A stretch of DNA of 5,417 nt from Rhodospirillales bacterium (GCA_029240475.1 JAREAF010000260.1:1-5417); one strand, 5' to 3'. Counted from the first letter of the stretch, positions 1 through 5,417 are shown. A program made the numbers and translations. The notes: generated from the sequence alone by a model not told the origin.

Positions 1-255
1 ATCGGCCTGTCGCTGCTCTCCTACGCCGTCAATCTCTTCATCATCGTCATGGGTAGGCTGCAGACGGGCGCGCCGGTCCTTGCGAGCCGCGCCGCGGGCG
101 ATCCGTCGCAATACGCCGATCCGCTGCCGCAGGCGCTCGTCCTGACGGCCATCGTCATCAGCTTCGCCACGACGGCACTCTTCCTTGTCGTGCTGCTTGC
201 ATCGCGAGGTTTTACGGGAACCGACCACGTGGACGGCAGGGAGCCGGAGCGGTGA
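1..255 (+). CDS. mnhC: Na+/H+ antiporter subunit C (MrpC/MnhC/PhaC), 5'-truncated by window edge
   Basis: This is a small membrane subunit of the Mrp-type multisubunit Na+(K+)/H+ antiporter, homologous to NuoK of complex I. The reading frame is open from base 1 and ends at TGA 253-255, giving 84 visible residues. The family is usually about 110-125 residues, so roughly the first 25-35 residues (first membrane helix) lie outside the window. Visible hallmarks are IGLSLLSYAVNLFIIVMGRL at the very start (second helix) and DPLPQALVLTAIVISFATTA (residues about 40-59) leading into the last helix, followed by a short charged tail ending in REPER. Its stop codon overlaps the GTG start of the next gene by four bases, so it is translationally coupled to subunit D. 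The internal ATG at base 49 is not the true start, because conserved family sequence continues upstream of it. Confidence 0.93.
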   Translation: MGLSLLSYAVNLFIIVMGRLQTGAPVLASRAAGDPSQYADPLPQALVLTAIVISFATTALFLVVLLASRGFTGTDHVDGREPER

Positions 256-1877
256 GCCGCATCACCGACCACCTCGTGATCGTACCGATCGTGCTGCCGC
301 TTCTCGCCGGCGCCGCGATGCTCCTCCTCGGCGAGCGAAGGCGCAACGCCAAGGCGGCAATCAATCTCGGCTCCACACTCAGCCTAGTAGCCATCGCCAT
401 CGCTCTCCTGGCGAGCGCCGGCGCATCGTCGGGCGGCGCAGCGGCCACTTACCGTCTCGGCGACTGGCCGGCCCCGTTCGGGATCGTGCTCGTCGCGGAC
501 CGGCTCTCGGCTCTCATGCTGCTCCTGACGAGCGTCCTGGCCGCCGCCACGGTGGTGTTCTCGCTCGCCCGGTGGCACCGCGCCGGCGCGCATTTTCATT
601 CGCTGTTCCAGTTCCTGCTGGTGGGCCTCAACGGTGCCTTCCTGACAGGCGACCTGTTCAACCTGTTCGTCTTCTTCGAGCTGATGCTCGCCGCATCCTA
701 CGGACTCGCGCTTCACGGCTCGGGTCCGGCGCGGGTGAGGGCCGGGCTGCACTACATCGTGGTGAACCTCGCTGCCTCGCTCCTGTTCCTGGTCGGCGTC
801 AGCCTGATCTACGGAGTTTCGGGCACGCTCAACATGGCCGATCTCGCCGCGCGTATCCCCGGCATCGCGCCGGAGAGCCGGGGCCTATTGGAGGCGGGTG
901 CGGCCGTCCTCGCGACAGCCTTCCTGCTCAAGGCAGGCATGTGGCCGCTCTGCTTCTGGATGCCGACCACCTATGCGGCCGCGAGCCCGCCCGTGGCAGC
1001 GATCTTCGCCATCATGACGAAGGTAGGAGTCTATATCGTGCTGAGGCTCTGGCTGCTTCTCTTCGGGGAAGCGGCGGGAGCGTCGGCGAACTTCGGGGGA
1101 GAGGTGCTCTTGCTGGGCGGACTGGCAACCGTCGCGTTCGGCGTGATCGGCACGCTCGCCTCCCAGGACTTGGCGCGGCTCACCGCCCATTCAGTGCTCG
1201 TGTCCTCCGGGACAGTGCTCGCCGCCATTGGAATGGGGGAAGCCGGCGTTACGAGCGGGGCGCTGTTTTACATGGTCAGCTCCACGCTCGCCCTCGGCGC
1301 CCTCTTCCTGCTTGTCGAGCTTGTCGAACGAGGGCGCGAGCCGGGGGCCGACGTCCTGGCGGTCACGAGAGAGGCATACGGCGAGGACGATCTCGATAAC
1401 GAGGAGGAGGTCGGGCTTGTCATTCCGGCAACCATGGCGATGCTCGGGCTCGCCTTCATCGGCTGCGCGCTGGTCATCGCCGGGCTGCCGCCGCTGTCCG
1501 GGTTCATCGGCAAGTTCGCGCTCCTTACCGCAGCGCTCAATCCGGTCGGATCGGCCGACGCGGGCGTAAGGACGGCCTCGTCGGCCTTGCTGATCATCCT
1601 GATCCTCTCGGGACTGGCGGCGGTCATCGCCATGACGCGCGCCGGAATGCGCGCCTTCTGGGCGTCACCGGACCGTGCCGTACCGCGCGTGCGGATCATC
1701 GAGATGGCTCCTGTAGCCATCCTCCTGATCCTTTGCGCAATGCAGACGATCCAGGCCGGTCCGGTCATGAGATACATGCACGCGACCGCACAGTCGCTGC
1801 ACACGCCCCAGACCTACGTCCGCGACGTCTTGCAAGCGGAACCCGGCGCAGAAGCGCGAAGAGCCGGCCCGACATGA
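252..1877 (+). CDS. mnhD: Na+/H+ antiporter subunit D (MrpD/MnhD/PhaD)
   Basis: This is the large proton-translocating-type subunit of the Mrp antiporter, related to NuoL/M/N of complex I. It has 541 residues, typical for PhaD-type proteins, and about 14 hydrophobic segments. Visible family features are FNLFVFFELM with the membrane Glu at about residue 143 (matching the functionally important helix-5 Glu of MrpD), FLLKAGMWPL with Lys at about 227, IMTKVGVY with Lys at about 257, DLARLTAHS at about 306-314, and GLPPLSGFIGK ending at Lys 421. An acidic loop (EAYGEDDLDNEEE, about 374-386) separates two membrane segments, and the soluble tail after about residue 510 is Ala/Arg-rich. The start is GTG 252, with AGGGAG at 238-243 eight bases upstream and a four-base overlap with the stop of subunit C. 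The end overlaps the subunit E start (ATGA 1874-1877). Family membership is clear; transport specificity (Na+ or K+) cannot be read from the sequence. Confidence 0.96.
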   Translation: MSRITDHLVIVPIVLPLLAGAAMLLLGERRRNAKAAINLGSTLSLVAIAIALLASAGASSGGAAATYRLGDWPAPFGIVLVADRLSALMLLLTSVLAAATVVFSLARWHRAGAHFHSLFQFLLVGLNGAFLTGDLFNLFVFFELMLAASYGLALHGSGPARVRAGLHYIVVNLAASLLFLVGVSLIYGVSGTLNMADLAARIPGIAPESRGLLEAGAAVLATAFLLKAGMWPLCFWMPTTYAAASPPVAAIFAIMTKVGVYIVLRLWLLLFGEAAGASANFGGEVLLLGGLATVAFGVIGTLASQDLARLTAHSVLVSSGTVLAAIGMGEAGVTSGALFYMVSSTLALGALFLLVELVERGREPGADVLAVTREAYGEDDLDNEEEVGLVIPATMAMLGLAFIGCALVIAGLPPLSGFIGKFALLTAALNPVGSADAGVRTASSALLIILILSGLAAVIAMTRAGMRAFWASPDRAVPRVRIIEMAPVAILLILCAMQTIQAGPVMRYMHATAQSLHTPQTYVRDVLQAEPGAEARRAGPT

Positions 1878-2362
1878 CCTGGCTTCTGCCGCATCCTCTC
1901 GCGAGCGCCGTGCTTCTGGCGCTATGGCTGCTGCTCAACACGACGATGTCGGCCGCCCACATCGTCCTTGGCTCCGCGGTTGCGCTGGCGGGGGGCTGGG
2001 CTCTTCACGCATTGGAGCCGCCCAAGGCTCGGATCGGTCGGCCGGGCGCGATCCTGCGCTTGTTCTCGCTGGTATTCGCCGACATCGTGAGGTCGAACGT
2101 CGCCGTGGCGCGCATCGTCCTGGGCCTAGGTGGGCGGGAGCGAACATCCGGCTTCGTGAATATTCCTCTCGACCTGCGCGATCCCTATGGCCTCGCCGCC
2201 CTGGCCTGCATCATTACCTCGACCCCTGGGACCCTGTGGGTCAAGCACGACCCCCTGACCGGCATGCTGACCATCCACGTCCTCGACCTTATCGATGAAG
2301 GCGATTGGTTGCGCACGCTCAAGGGTCGCTACGAGCGGCTCTTGCTGGAGATCTTCGAATGA
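1874..2362 (+). CDS. mnhE: Na+/H+ antiporter subunit E (MrpE/MnhE/PhaE)
   Basis: This 162-residue membrane subunit of the Mrp antiporter has a normal length for the family. Two hydrophobic segments occupy about residues 7-48, followed by a basic stretch, an amphipathic or membrane segment near 58-85 (LRLFSLVFADIVRSNVAVAR) and a soluble C-terminal domain. The family signature ACIITSTPGTLWV lies at about 111-123, ahead of a predicted beta-rich part (MLTIHVLDL) and the charged end GRYERLLLEIFE. The ATG at 1874 was chosen because it overlaps the subunit D stop (ATGA) and begins the expected MTWLLPHPL N-terminus. The frame stays open further upstream to an ATG at 1733, but those extra 47 codons are Arg-rich and lie inside mnhD. 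GAAGAG at 1858-1863 is only a weak ribosome site, so coupling to D translation is likely. Confidence 0.94.
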   Translation: MTWLLPHPLASAVLLALWLLLNTTMSAAHIVLGSAVALAGGWALHALEPPKARIGRPGAILRLFSLVFADIVRSNVAVARIVLGLGGRERTSGFVNIPLDLRDPYGLAALACIITSTPGTLWVKHDPLTGMLTIHVLDLIDEGDWLRTLKGRYERLLLEIFE

Positions 2363-2640
2363 GCACGCTCGTGCTTGCCTGGTCCCTCACTGCTGCCCAA
2401 TTTCTCCTCGGACTGGCGATGCTATGCGCGACGTTCCGCATCCTTCGGGGGCCGCGGGCACAGGACCGGGTCGTGGGATTCGACACGCTTTACGTCACCG
2501 CCATGCTGCTGCTCGTGACCTTCGGCATCGGCTTAGGTACCGCGATTTACTTTGAGGCGGCGCTGCTTATCGCCCTGCTCGGCTTCGTCGGGACGGTGGC
2601 GCTTGCCAAGTTCCTTCTTCGCGGGGAAGTGATCGAGTGA
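2359..2640 (+). CDS. mnhF: Na+/H+ antiporter subunit F (MrpF/MnhF/PhaF)
   Basis: This 93-residue small membrane subunit of the Mrp antiporter has three hydrophobic segments at about residues 5-27, 42-61 and 64-86. The conserved cytoplasmic loop of the family, RGPRAQDRVVGFDTL at about 30-44, sits between the first and second helices and contains the invariant-looking Asp-Arg pair. The ATG at 2359 overlaps the subunit E stop by four bases (ATGA) and has GGAG at 2347-2350 eight bases upstream. Another in-frame ATG lies further upstream at 2305, but it is inside mnhE and would add residues unlike the family. The stop TGA 2638-2640 overlaps the GTG start of subunit G. Length, motif and operon position agree. 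Confidence 0.94.
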   Translation: MSTLVLAWSLTAAQFLLGLAMLCATFRILRGPRAQDRVVGFDTLYVTAMLLLVTFGIGLGTAIYFEAALLIALLGFVGTVALAKFLLRGEVIE

Positions 2641-2990
2641 ATAGGACGGCTGACATTCCTGCATGGGCGGAGATCGTGACGGCCGCGCTCGTGCTCCTCG
2701 GCGCCACAATCACCCTGATCGGCGCCTTCGGCCTTGTGCGGATGAAGACCTTCTATGCGCGGGTTCACCCGCCCACCCTAGGGACGACGCTCGGTACCGG
2801 CTGTATCGCAATGGCGTCGATTGTCTACTTCTCGGTGCTGCAGACACGACCCGTGCTGCACGAGGTCCTGCTCGTCCTATTCGTCCTGGTCACCACGCCG
2901 GTGACTCTGATGCTCCTTGTGCGCGCCGCCCTGTTCCGGGACGAAGCAAAGAGCGAGGCAGGGGAGGCCTCGTCCAGCGCGATAGAATGA
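2637..2990 (+). CDS. mnhG: Na+/H+ antiporter subunit G (MrpG/MnhG/PhaG)
   Basis: This 117-residue small membrane subunit is the last gene of the mrp operon. It has three hydrophobic segments at about residues 11-33, 50-68 and 74-98. The family signature GLVRMKTFYARVHPPTLGTT (about 32-51) follows the first helix, and RPVLHEVLLVLFVLVTTPVT (71-90) opens the third. The tail after RDEAK is acidic and Ser/Ala-rich. The start is GTG 2637, overlapping the subunit F stop by four bases (GTGA), with a strong GGGGAAG ribosome site at 2623-2629. No gene follows closely on the same strand except a decayed one from about 3093, which is consistent with G ending the operon. Assignment is by motif, length and gene order. 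Confidence 0.94.
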   Translation: MNRTADIPAWAEIVTAALVLLGATITLIGAFGLVRMKTFYARVHPPTLGTTLGTGCIAMASIVYFSVLQTRPVLHEVLLVLFVLVTTPVTLMLLVRAALFRDEAKSEAGEASSSAIE

Positions 2991-3003
2991 AGTCTCGCCT
3001 GCG

Positions 3004-3030
3004 CTAGAGTTCTTGCATTTACGGATAAAG
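3004..3030 (+). promoter_or_regulatory. possible remnant of a guanidine-I (ykkC) riboswitch, speculative
   Basis: Upstream of the decayed sugE-like gene, CTAGAGTTC (3004-3012), ACGG (3021-3024) and GGATAAAGC (3023-3031) appear in the same order as elements I recall from the ykkC guanidine-I riboswitch. That riboswitch often controls SMR guanidinium exporters. The spacing is far too short and the middle of the aptamer is absent, so if the resemblance is real this is a deleted relic and not a working switch. The match rests on a few short strings and could be chance. Confidence 0.15.
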
Positions 3031-3046
3031 CGGTCGCTGACCGCTT
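3028..3046 (+). other. stem-loop after mnhG (8-bp perfect stem, 3-base loop)
   Basis: AAGCGGTC at 3028-3035 pairs perfectly with GACCGCTT at 3039-3046 around a GCT loop. It lies 37 bases after the mnhG stop. No T-run follows it (CGAGCACG comes next), so it is not a standard intrinsic terminator. It could stabilise the 3' end of the mrp transcript or mark a weak or Rho-associated end. The pairing is seen directly; the role is unproven. Confidence 0.5.
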
Positions 3047-3068
3047 CGAGCACGCCGCTCGCGAACTC

Positions 3069-3089
3069 GGGCCCGGTTCTTCGGGGCCC
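3069..3089 (+). other. GC-only stem-loop just before the sugE-like pseudogene start
   Basis: GGGCCC at 3069-3074 can pair with GGGCCC at 3084-3089 across a nine-base loop. It ends four bases before the ATG (3093) of the decayed SMR gene, so it covers where a ribosome site would sit. In the intact ancestor it might have limited translation. The loop does not match the ACGR loops of guanidine-II (mini-ykkC) switches, and no T-run follows it. Confidence 0.35.
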
Positions 3090-3092
3090 CTC

Positions 3093-3373
3093 ATGGCTTG
3101 GATTTCCCTGTTCTTCGCTGGCTTGTTTGAGGTCGTGTGGGCCTTCTTATGAAGCAGTCGCACGGGCTTCACGCGTTTGGTGCCCTCAGTGGTTATGCTT
3201 GTCACGATGCTGGCCAGCTTCGCTTTGGTGGCGTACTCCATGAGAACGCTGCCGCTAGGAACGGCCTACGCGATATGAACGGGCATCGGAGCGTAGGCGC
3301 GTTCGTCGTCGGTCTCACGGTGCAGAGTACGTCAACGCCAGGCGGCTGGTCGCTGCAATCGCTCTTTCGCGCG
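3093..3373 (+). pseudogene. sugE: decayed SMR-family guanidinium/quaternary ammonium exporter (SugE/Gdx-like)
   Basis: Intact SugE/Gdx proteins are about 105-residue, four-helix membrane exporters. Here pieces in three frames line up in order with that family. From ATG 3093 comes MAWISLFFAGLFEVVWAF, with the active-site-type Glu at codon 13. MKQSHG follows in another frame (3149-3166). The original frame resumes at 3168 with FTRLVPSVVMLVTM and on through YSMRTLPLGTAYAI. A TGA at 3276-3278 sits where the family has Trp (AYAIWTGIGAVGA). GVGAFVVG-like sequence continues in a third frame from about 3293, and VNARRLVAAIAL in yet another from 3325 to about 3366. Lesions seen are a 1-base loss near 3148, a 1-base gain near 3167, a nonsense codon, a 1-base loss near 3292, about 4 bases lost between 3314 and 3324, and absence of the last helix. 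The 3' end runs up against the convergent stress-protein gene. It is certainly non-functional if the sequence is correct. The SugE subtype is inferred from the N-terminal GLFEVVWA and LPLGTAYA motifs. Confidence 0.85.
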
Positions 3374-4228
3374 TCACCGTTTCGGCGGGACTGCTAGGAT
3401 GTCGATCTCGAGGGAACGCAGGGCCTCTTCGCTTACGCTTCCGAGGAACGCCTTCGTCAAGCCGGTGCGCGCGTGGGTGCCGACGACGAGGAGATCGGGT
3501 CTGAGGCGTTCAACGGCTGACTTGATCACCTCGAAGGGAGTTCCCTCTTCCACAAAGAGCGAGGGGCCGTAGGCGTCGACGCCGTTGGCGCCCAGGATCT
3601 CAACAACGTCCTTGGTAGCCCGCACTCGCTCTTCGCCAACATGCCCATCGATGGCTGCCTTGCTGAGCCCCGCGACGAACATCTGTCCCTTTGCCATTGG
3701 ATGGAAGGCGTGCACAAACGTGAGGTGTGCATCACCGGCGATCTTCAACGCCTTGGCGGTCCTGATCGCGTTTGCTGACGCCTCGGACGTGTCGATGGCG
3801 GCGAGTGCGGCCCGATAGGAGTCCTGGCCCTCCTTGTTCACCATGAGCACAGGCCACGAGCCATTTCGGATCACGCGCTCTATGGTGGTTCCCACAAAGA
3901 TGTCCAGAAGAAGCTGCTTACGGTGCGCGCCCATCACGATCAGATCCGGTTGGATCGACCCGGCTGTACGCAGGATGCCGTCGAACGCATCACCGGCGAC
4001 CACGAGAGACCGGCAGGTGACGTGCTGCAACTCCGAGACCACCGTGATCTGCTCGTTCAGGATACGTTGAGCCTCACGCGTCTCGAGCGCGACCAGATCC
4101 TGCGGCTGGTCGTCGTCGACGACATGAACGAGAGCCAGTTCCGCTCCGTACGCTTGGGCTAGAAGACCTGCCCGTCGAACGGCGCGTTGTGATCGCGTGG
4201 AAAAATCGGTTGCTGCTAAGAAGAGCAT
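3374..4228 (-). CDS. tandem-domain universal stress protein (UspA family)
   Basis: This is a cytoplasmic protein of 284 residues made of two UspA domains, at about 1-131 and 136-281. Tandem Usp proteins are usually linked to survival under stress or growth arrest, often with nucleotide binding. Domain 1 begins MLFLAATDFS with the conserved Asp at residue 8, and its loop GAHRKQLLLDIFVGTT (100-115) departs from the usual ATP-binding pattern. Domain 2 has AAIDTSEAS (Asp 146) and VGTHARTGLTKAFLGSVSEE (249-268). That is close to the canonical G-x2-G-x9-G-S pattern, but the second Gly is Ala (GTHA). The start ATG 4226-4228 has AGAGGT (plus-strand 4238-4243) nine bases upstream, overlapping the stop of the metallopeptidase gene. 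The gap between the genes is 13 bases, so the two are probably one transcript. It converges on the mrp operon across the pseudogene. Which stress it serves cannot be told. Confidence 0.93.
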   Translation of the reverse strand: MLFLAATDFSTRSQRAVRRAGLLAQAYGAELALVHVVDDDQPQDLVALETREAQRILNEQITVVSELQHVTCRSLVVAGDAFDGILRTAGSIQPDLIVMGAHRKQLLLDIFVGTTIERVIRNGSWPVLMVNKEGQDSYRAALAAIDTSEASANAIRTAKALKIAGDAHLTFVHAFHPMAKGQMFVAGLSKAAIDGHVGEERVRATKDVVEILGANGVDAYGPSLFVEEGTPFEVIKSAVERLRPDLLVVGTHARTGLTKAFLGSVSEEALRSLEIDILAVPPKR

Positions 4229-4241
4229 GTGTGCCGGACCT

Positions 4242-5204
4242 CTAAAGTGTCGACCGAAGCGCTATCTCGGCATACTCGGCGACGAGCTCGTAGCAGACCA
4301 CCACCCGTCGCTCGCCGCGATCCCAATAGGCGTTGGGCTCGCCGCAGGCGCGCGCTTCGATGCCGAGAGTGGCGGGCCAATCCAGGTTCTGGCTCGCGAA
4401 ACCGGCGACCGCCTCCAACAGACCGACGCTCTCGAGCGCCTGCTTATACGGCGCGAGCGGCGCCGGCGCCGCTCGGTAATGAACCTCGATCCGGTCCTGC
4501 GCTCCCGCCGCGGTTGCCGGTAGCCTGAACAAGCGCCTGAGAAATGAGCGCGCGCGGGGCGCCGCGCTCCGGAGGTGCCCCCGCAAGAGGCTCAGCCAGG
4601 ATTGCTCGGCTTGGCGGAACTCGTCGATGCAGGTTTCCTGCCGTTCGGCCGGGATCCCGGCCCGCTCCGCGAGTGCCCTGAAGCTCCTCGGATCGCTCCC
4701 TGTCATCAGGCAGATGATCTGGAAGGCGCGCTGCCGGTCGAGGCCATGCTCGGCATAGAAGACTAGCGGCAGGCCCATGCGCGCGTCGCGCTCGGCTATG
4801 AGAATGAGGCCGCGCGCCGCATCGAGCAGAACCCCATGCGTGAACTCCGTGCCGACATGGAGCAAGGCGAGCGTCGCGAAGGTGTCTGCCGCATCCTCCT
4901 CTCGCCCCAGCACGGGCAAGCCGAAGAGGCCGATCGCGGCGTGGCCAAGCTCGTGCGTGAGCGTGAACAGCGTGTTGCCGATCACAAACTCGACGACCTC
5001 TCGCTGCCGCGCCGCACCGAGCGCCCGGATGCGCGGATCAGATTCCGCGAGCACGCGACTGGCGTCGCCGATCCGAGCGGTGATCGAGACCGGAGGATCG
5101 GCTTGAGCCCTCGAAACGGGAAAGCCGTTTGCTAGCCCAATCGAAGCCCCTAACAGAATGGGAAATGAACGAAGGCAAGGCATCACACCGATCCACCGGC
5201 ACAT
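4242..5204 (-). CDS. exported DUF4344-type putative zinc metallopeptidase
   Basis: This 320-residue protein resembles the DUF4344 putative metallopeptidase family. Residues about 1-35 form a signal peptide, with a hydrophobic core (FPILLGASIGLA) and a likely cleavage after SRAQA, so the mature protein should be periplasmic or secreted. The zinc motif HELGH is at 84-88, followed by GLPVLGREEDAADTFA (95-110), whose acidic residues (E102, E103, D107) could include the third ligand. The C-terminal part carries CGEPNAYWD (287-295) and RVVVCYELVAEYAEI (300-314), typical of the family's end, and Cys 287 and Cys 304 might pair. The ATG at 5204 has GGAAG (plus-strand 5212-5216) seven bases upstream. 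An alternative ATG at 5183 (residue 8) also leaves a good signal peptide. It is the first gene of a probable two-gene unit with the stress protein. The substrate is unknown, and peptidase activity is inferred only from HEXXH. Confidence 0.88.
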   Translation of the reverse strand: MCRWIGVMPCLRSFPILLGASIGLANGFPVSRAQADPPVSITARIGDASRVLAESDPRIRALGAARQREVVEFVIGNTLFTLTHELGHAAIGLFGLPVLGREEDAADTFATLALLHVGTEFTHGVLLDAARGLILIAERDARMGLPLVFYAEHGLDRQRAFQIICLMTGSDPRSFRALAERAGIPAERQETCIDEFRQAEQSWLSLLRGHLRSAAPRARSFLRRLFRLPATAAGAQDRIEVHYRAAPAPLAPYKQALESVGLLEAVAGFASQNLDWPATLGIEARACGEPNAYWDRGERRVVVCYELVAEYAEIALRSTL

Positions 5205-5210
5205 CGCGGA

Positions 5211-5318
5211 GCTTCCGCCTCAGCCTGGGGGCGGCCGACGGGTATCGCGGTCGGGCACGATGGTGCTCTGCTGGTCAGCGACGACGAAAACGGGACGATC
5301 TTCCGGATCACCAGATAG
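5211..5318 (+). pseudogene. 3' remnant of a PQQ-dependent L-sorbosone/glucose dehydrogenase-like gene
   Basis: In the frame ending at TAG 5316-5318, the last 35 codons read ASASAWGRPTG then IAVGHDGALLVSDDENGTIF then RITR. This closely matches the C-terminal beta-propeller blade of PQQ-dependent sugar dehydrogenases of the sorbosone dehydrogenase type, whose end typically reads like WGRPVGVAV..DGALLVSDD..GTIWRV. These are periplasmic enzymes of about 400 or more residues. Here the frame closes at a TGA at 5166-5168, there is no suitable start, and further upstream the opposite strand is occupied by the metallopeptidase gene. Only a stub therefore survives, and it lies where the promoter of the metallopeptidase should be. 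An NHL or SMP-30-like propeller is an alternative source. Assignment is from memory of the family motif. Confidence 0.6.
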
Positions 5319-5417
5319 AGCAGACCGTGTGAACGCGCCCGGACACTCAACCGAGTACACGCCGGTGAATGGATGACGTAAGACCGCAAAGATAGCTGTA
5401 CAAGCTGACCGCCATGA
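5319..5417. other. short terminal stretch with no recognisable gene
   Basis: After the dehydrogenase-like remnant no coding pattern, RNA gene or repeat is recognisable. An ATG occurs at 5414-5416 right at the window edge, but no clear ribosome site precedes it, so it cannot be called a start. The minus strand is open from the edge to about 5222 without matching anything I know. The promoter for the leftward metallopeptidase/stress-protein unit could lie in this stretch or in the adjoining remnant, but I cannot point to convincing -35/-10 boxes. Confidence 0.3.

Noticed and set aside
185..1399. A 404-codon open frame on the + strand
   Set aside because: It is an Arg/Gly/Ala/Ser-rich out-of-frame shadow of mnhD, typical of GC-rich DNA, and the mnhD frame carries the conserved antiporter motifs.
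1268..1804. A 178-codon open frame on the - strand
   Set aside because: It lies antisense within mnhD, has low-complexity Ser/Arg/Ala composition, and has no recognisable domain or ribosome site.
1733..1873. Upstream extension of mnhE to an earlier ATG
   Set aside because: The extra 47 residues are Arg-rich and unlike the family. The ATG at 1874 gives the expected N-terminus and a coupled ATGA junction.
3028..3089. Guanidine-II (mini-ykkC) riboswitch made of the two hairpins
   Set aside because: The arrangement of two hairpins before an SMR gene is tempting, but the loops are GCT and a nine-base loop, not the required ACGR tetraloops.
2825..3241. A 138-codon minus-strand frame through the intergenic gap
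   Set aside because: It is antisense to mnhG and to the SMR remnant, with no family resemblance. The + strand explains the region better.
3137..3397. An 86-codon + strand frame in the gap
   Set aside because: It only contains parts of the SMR remnant (for example MKQSHG and GAFVVG) joined by out-of-frame sequence, so it is a by-product of the frameshifts.
5129..5376. Small + strand frames at the right end (67 and 72 codons)
   Set aside because: They have no ribosome site or family resemblance, overlap the peptidase N-terminus, and are not in the frame carrying the dehydrogenase-like sequence.
1..5417. tRNA, rRNA, CRISPR array, insertion sequence or toxin-antitoxin pair
   Set aside because: None seen: no repeat-spacer pattern, no transposase motifs, no terminal inverted repeats and no tRNA-like fold were noticed.

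Overview
The window is GC-rich and densely packed. It looks like chromosomal DNA of an alphaproteobacterium, most plausibly from the Hyphomicrobiales/Rhizobiales. That placement is inferred from Pha/Mrp subunits of rhizobial type, a DUF4344-type exported metallopeptidase and GC-rich codon use; no marker gene is present to prove it.

Left part (1-2990, + strand): the distal half of an mrp/mnh/pha operon for a multisubunit Na+(K+)/H+ antiporter, in the order C (5'-truncated by the window edge), D, E, F, G. Every junction is a 4-base stop/start overlap (GTGA or ATGA), so the genes are very likely translationally coupled. D is the large proton-pumping-like subunit, and C, E, F and G are small membrane subunits of the same complex. 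The large A/B subunits should lie just upstream, outside the window.

Middle (2991-3373): there is no intact gene. The stretch holds a decayed sugE/gdx-type small multidrug resistance (SMR) gene on the + strand (about 3093-3373). It has several frameshifts, a TGG-to-TGA nonsense change and a lost 3' end. Two stem-loops precede it, along with a weak and unproven resemblance to parts of a guanidine-I (ykkC) riboswitch.

Right part (3374-5204, - strand): a two-gene unit converges on the mrp operon. An exported DUF4344-like HEXXH metallopeptidase comes first, followed after 13 bases by a tandem-domain universal stress protein whose ribosome binding site overlaps the peptidase stop codon. Just upstream of the peptidase, on the opposite strand, is a 3' remnant (about 5211-5318) resembling the C-terminus of a PQQ-dependent L-sorbosone/glucose dehydrogenase. 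The last 99 bases hold nothing recognisable.

Functionally, the intact genes fit cation/pH homeostasis plus a general stress-type unit. The two gene remnants bracketing the stress unit suggest a locus that has been rearranged. I see no new defence, mobile or CRISPR system; the most notable observations are the two previously functional genes now in decay.
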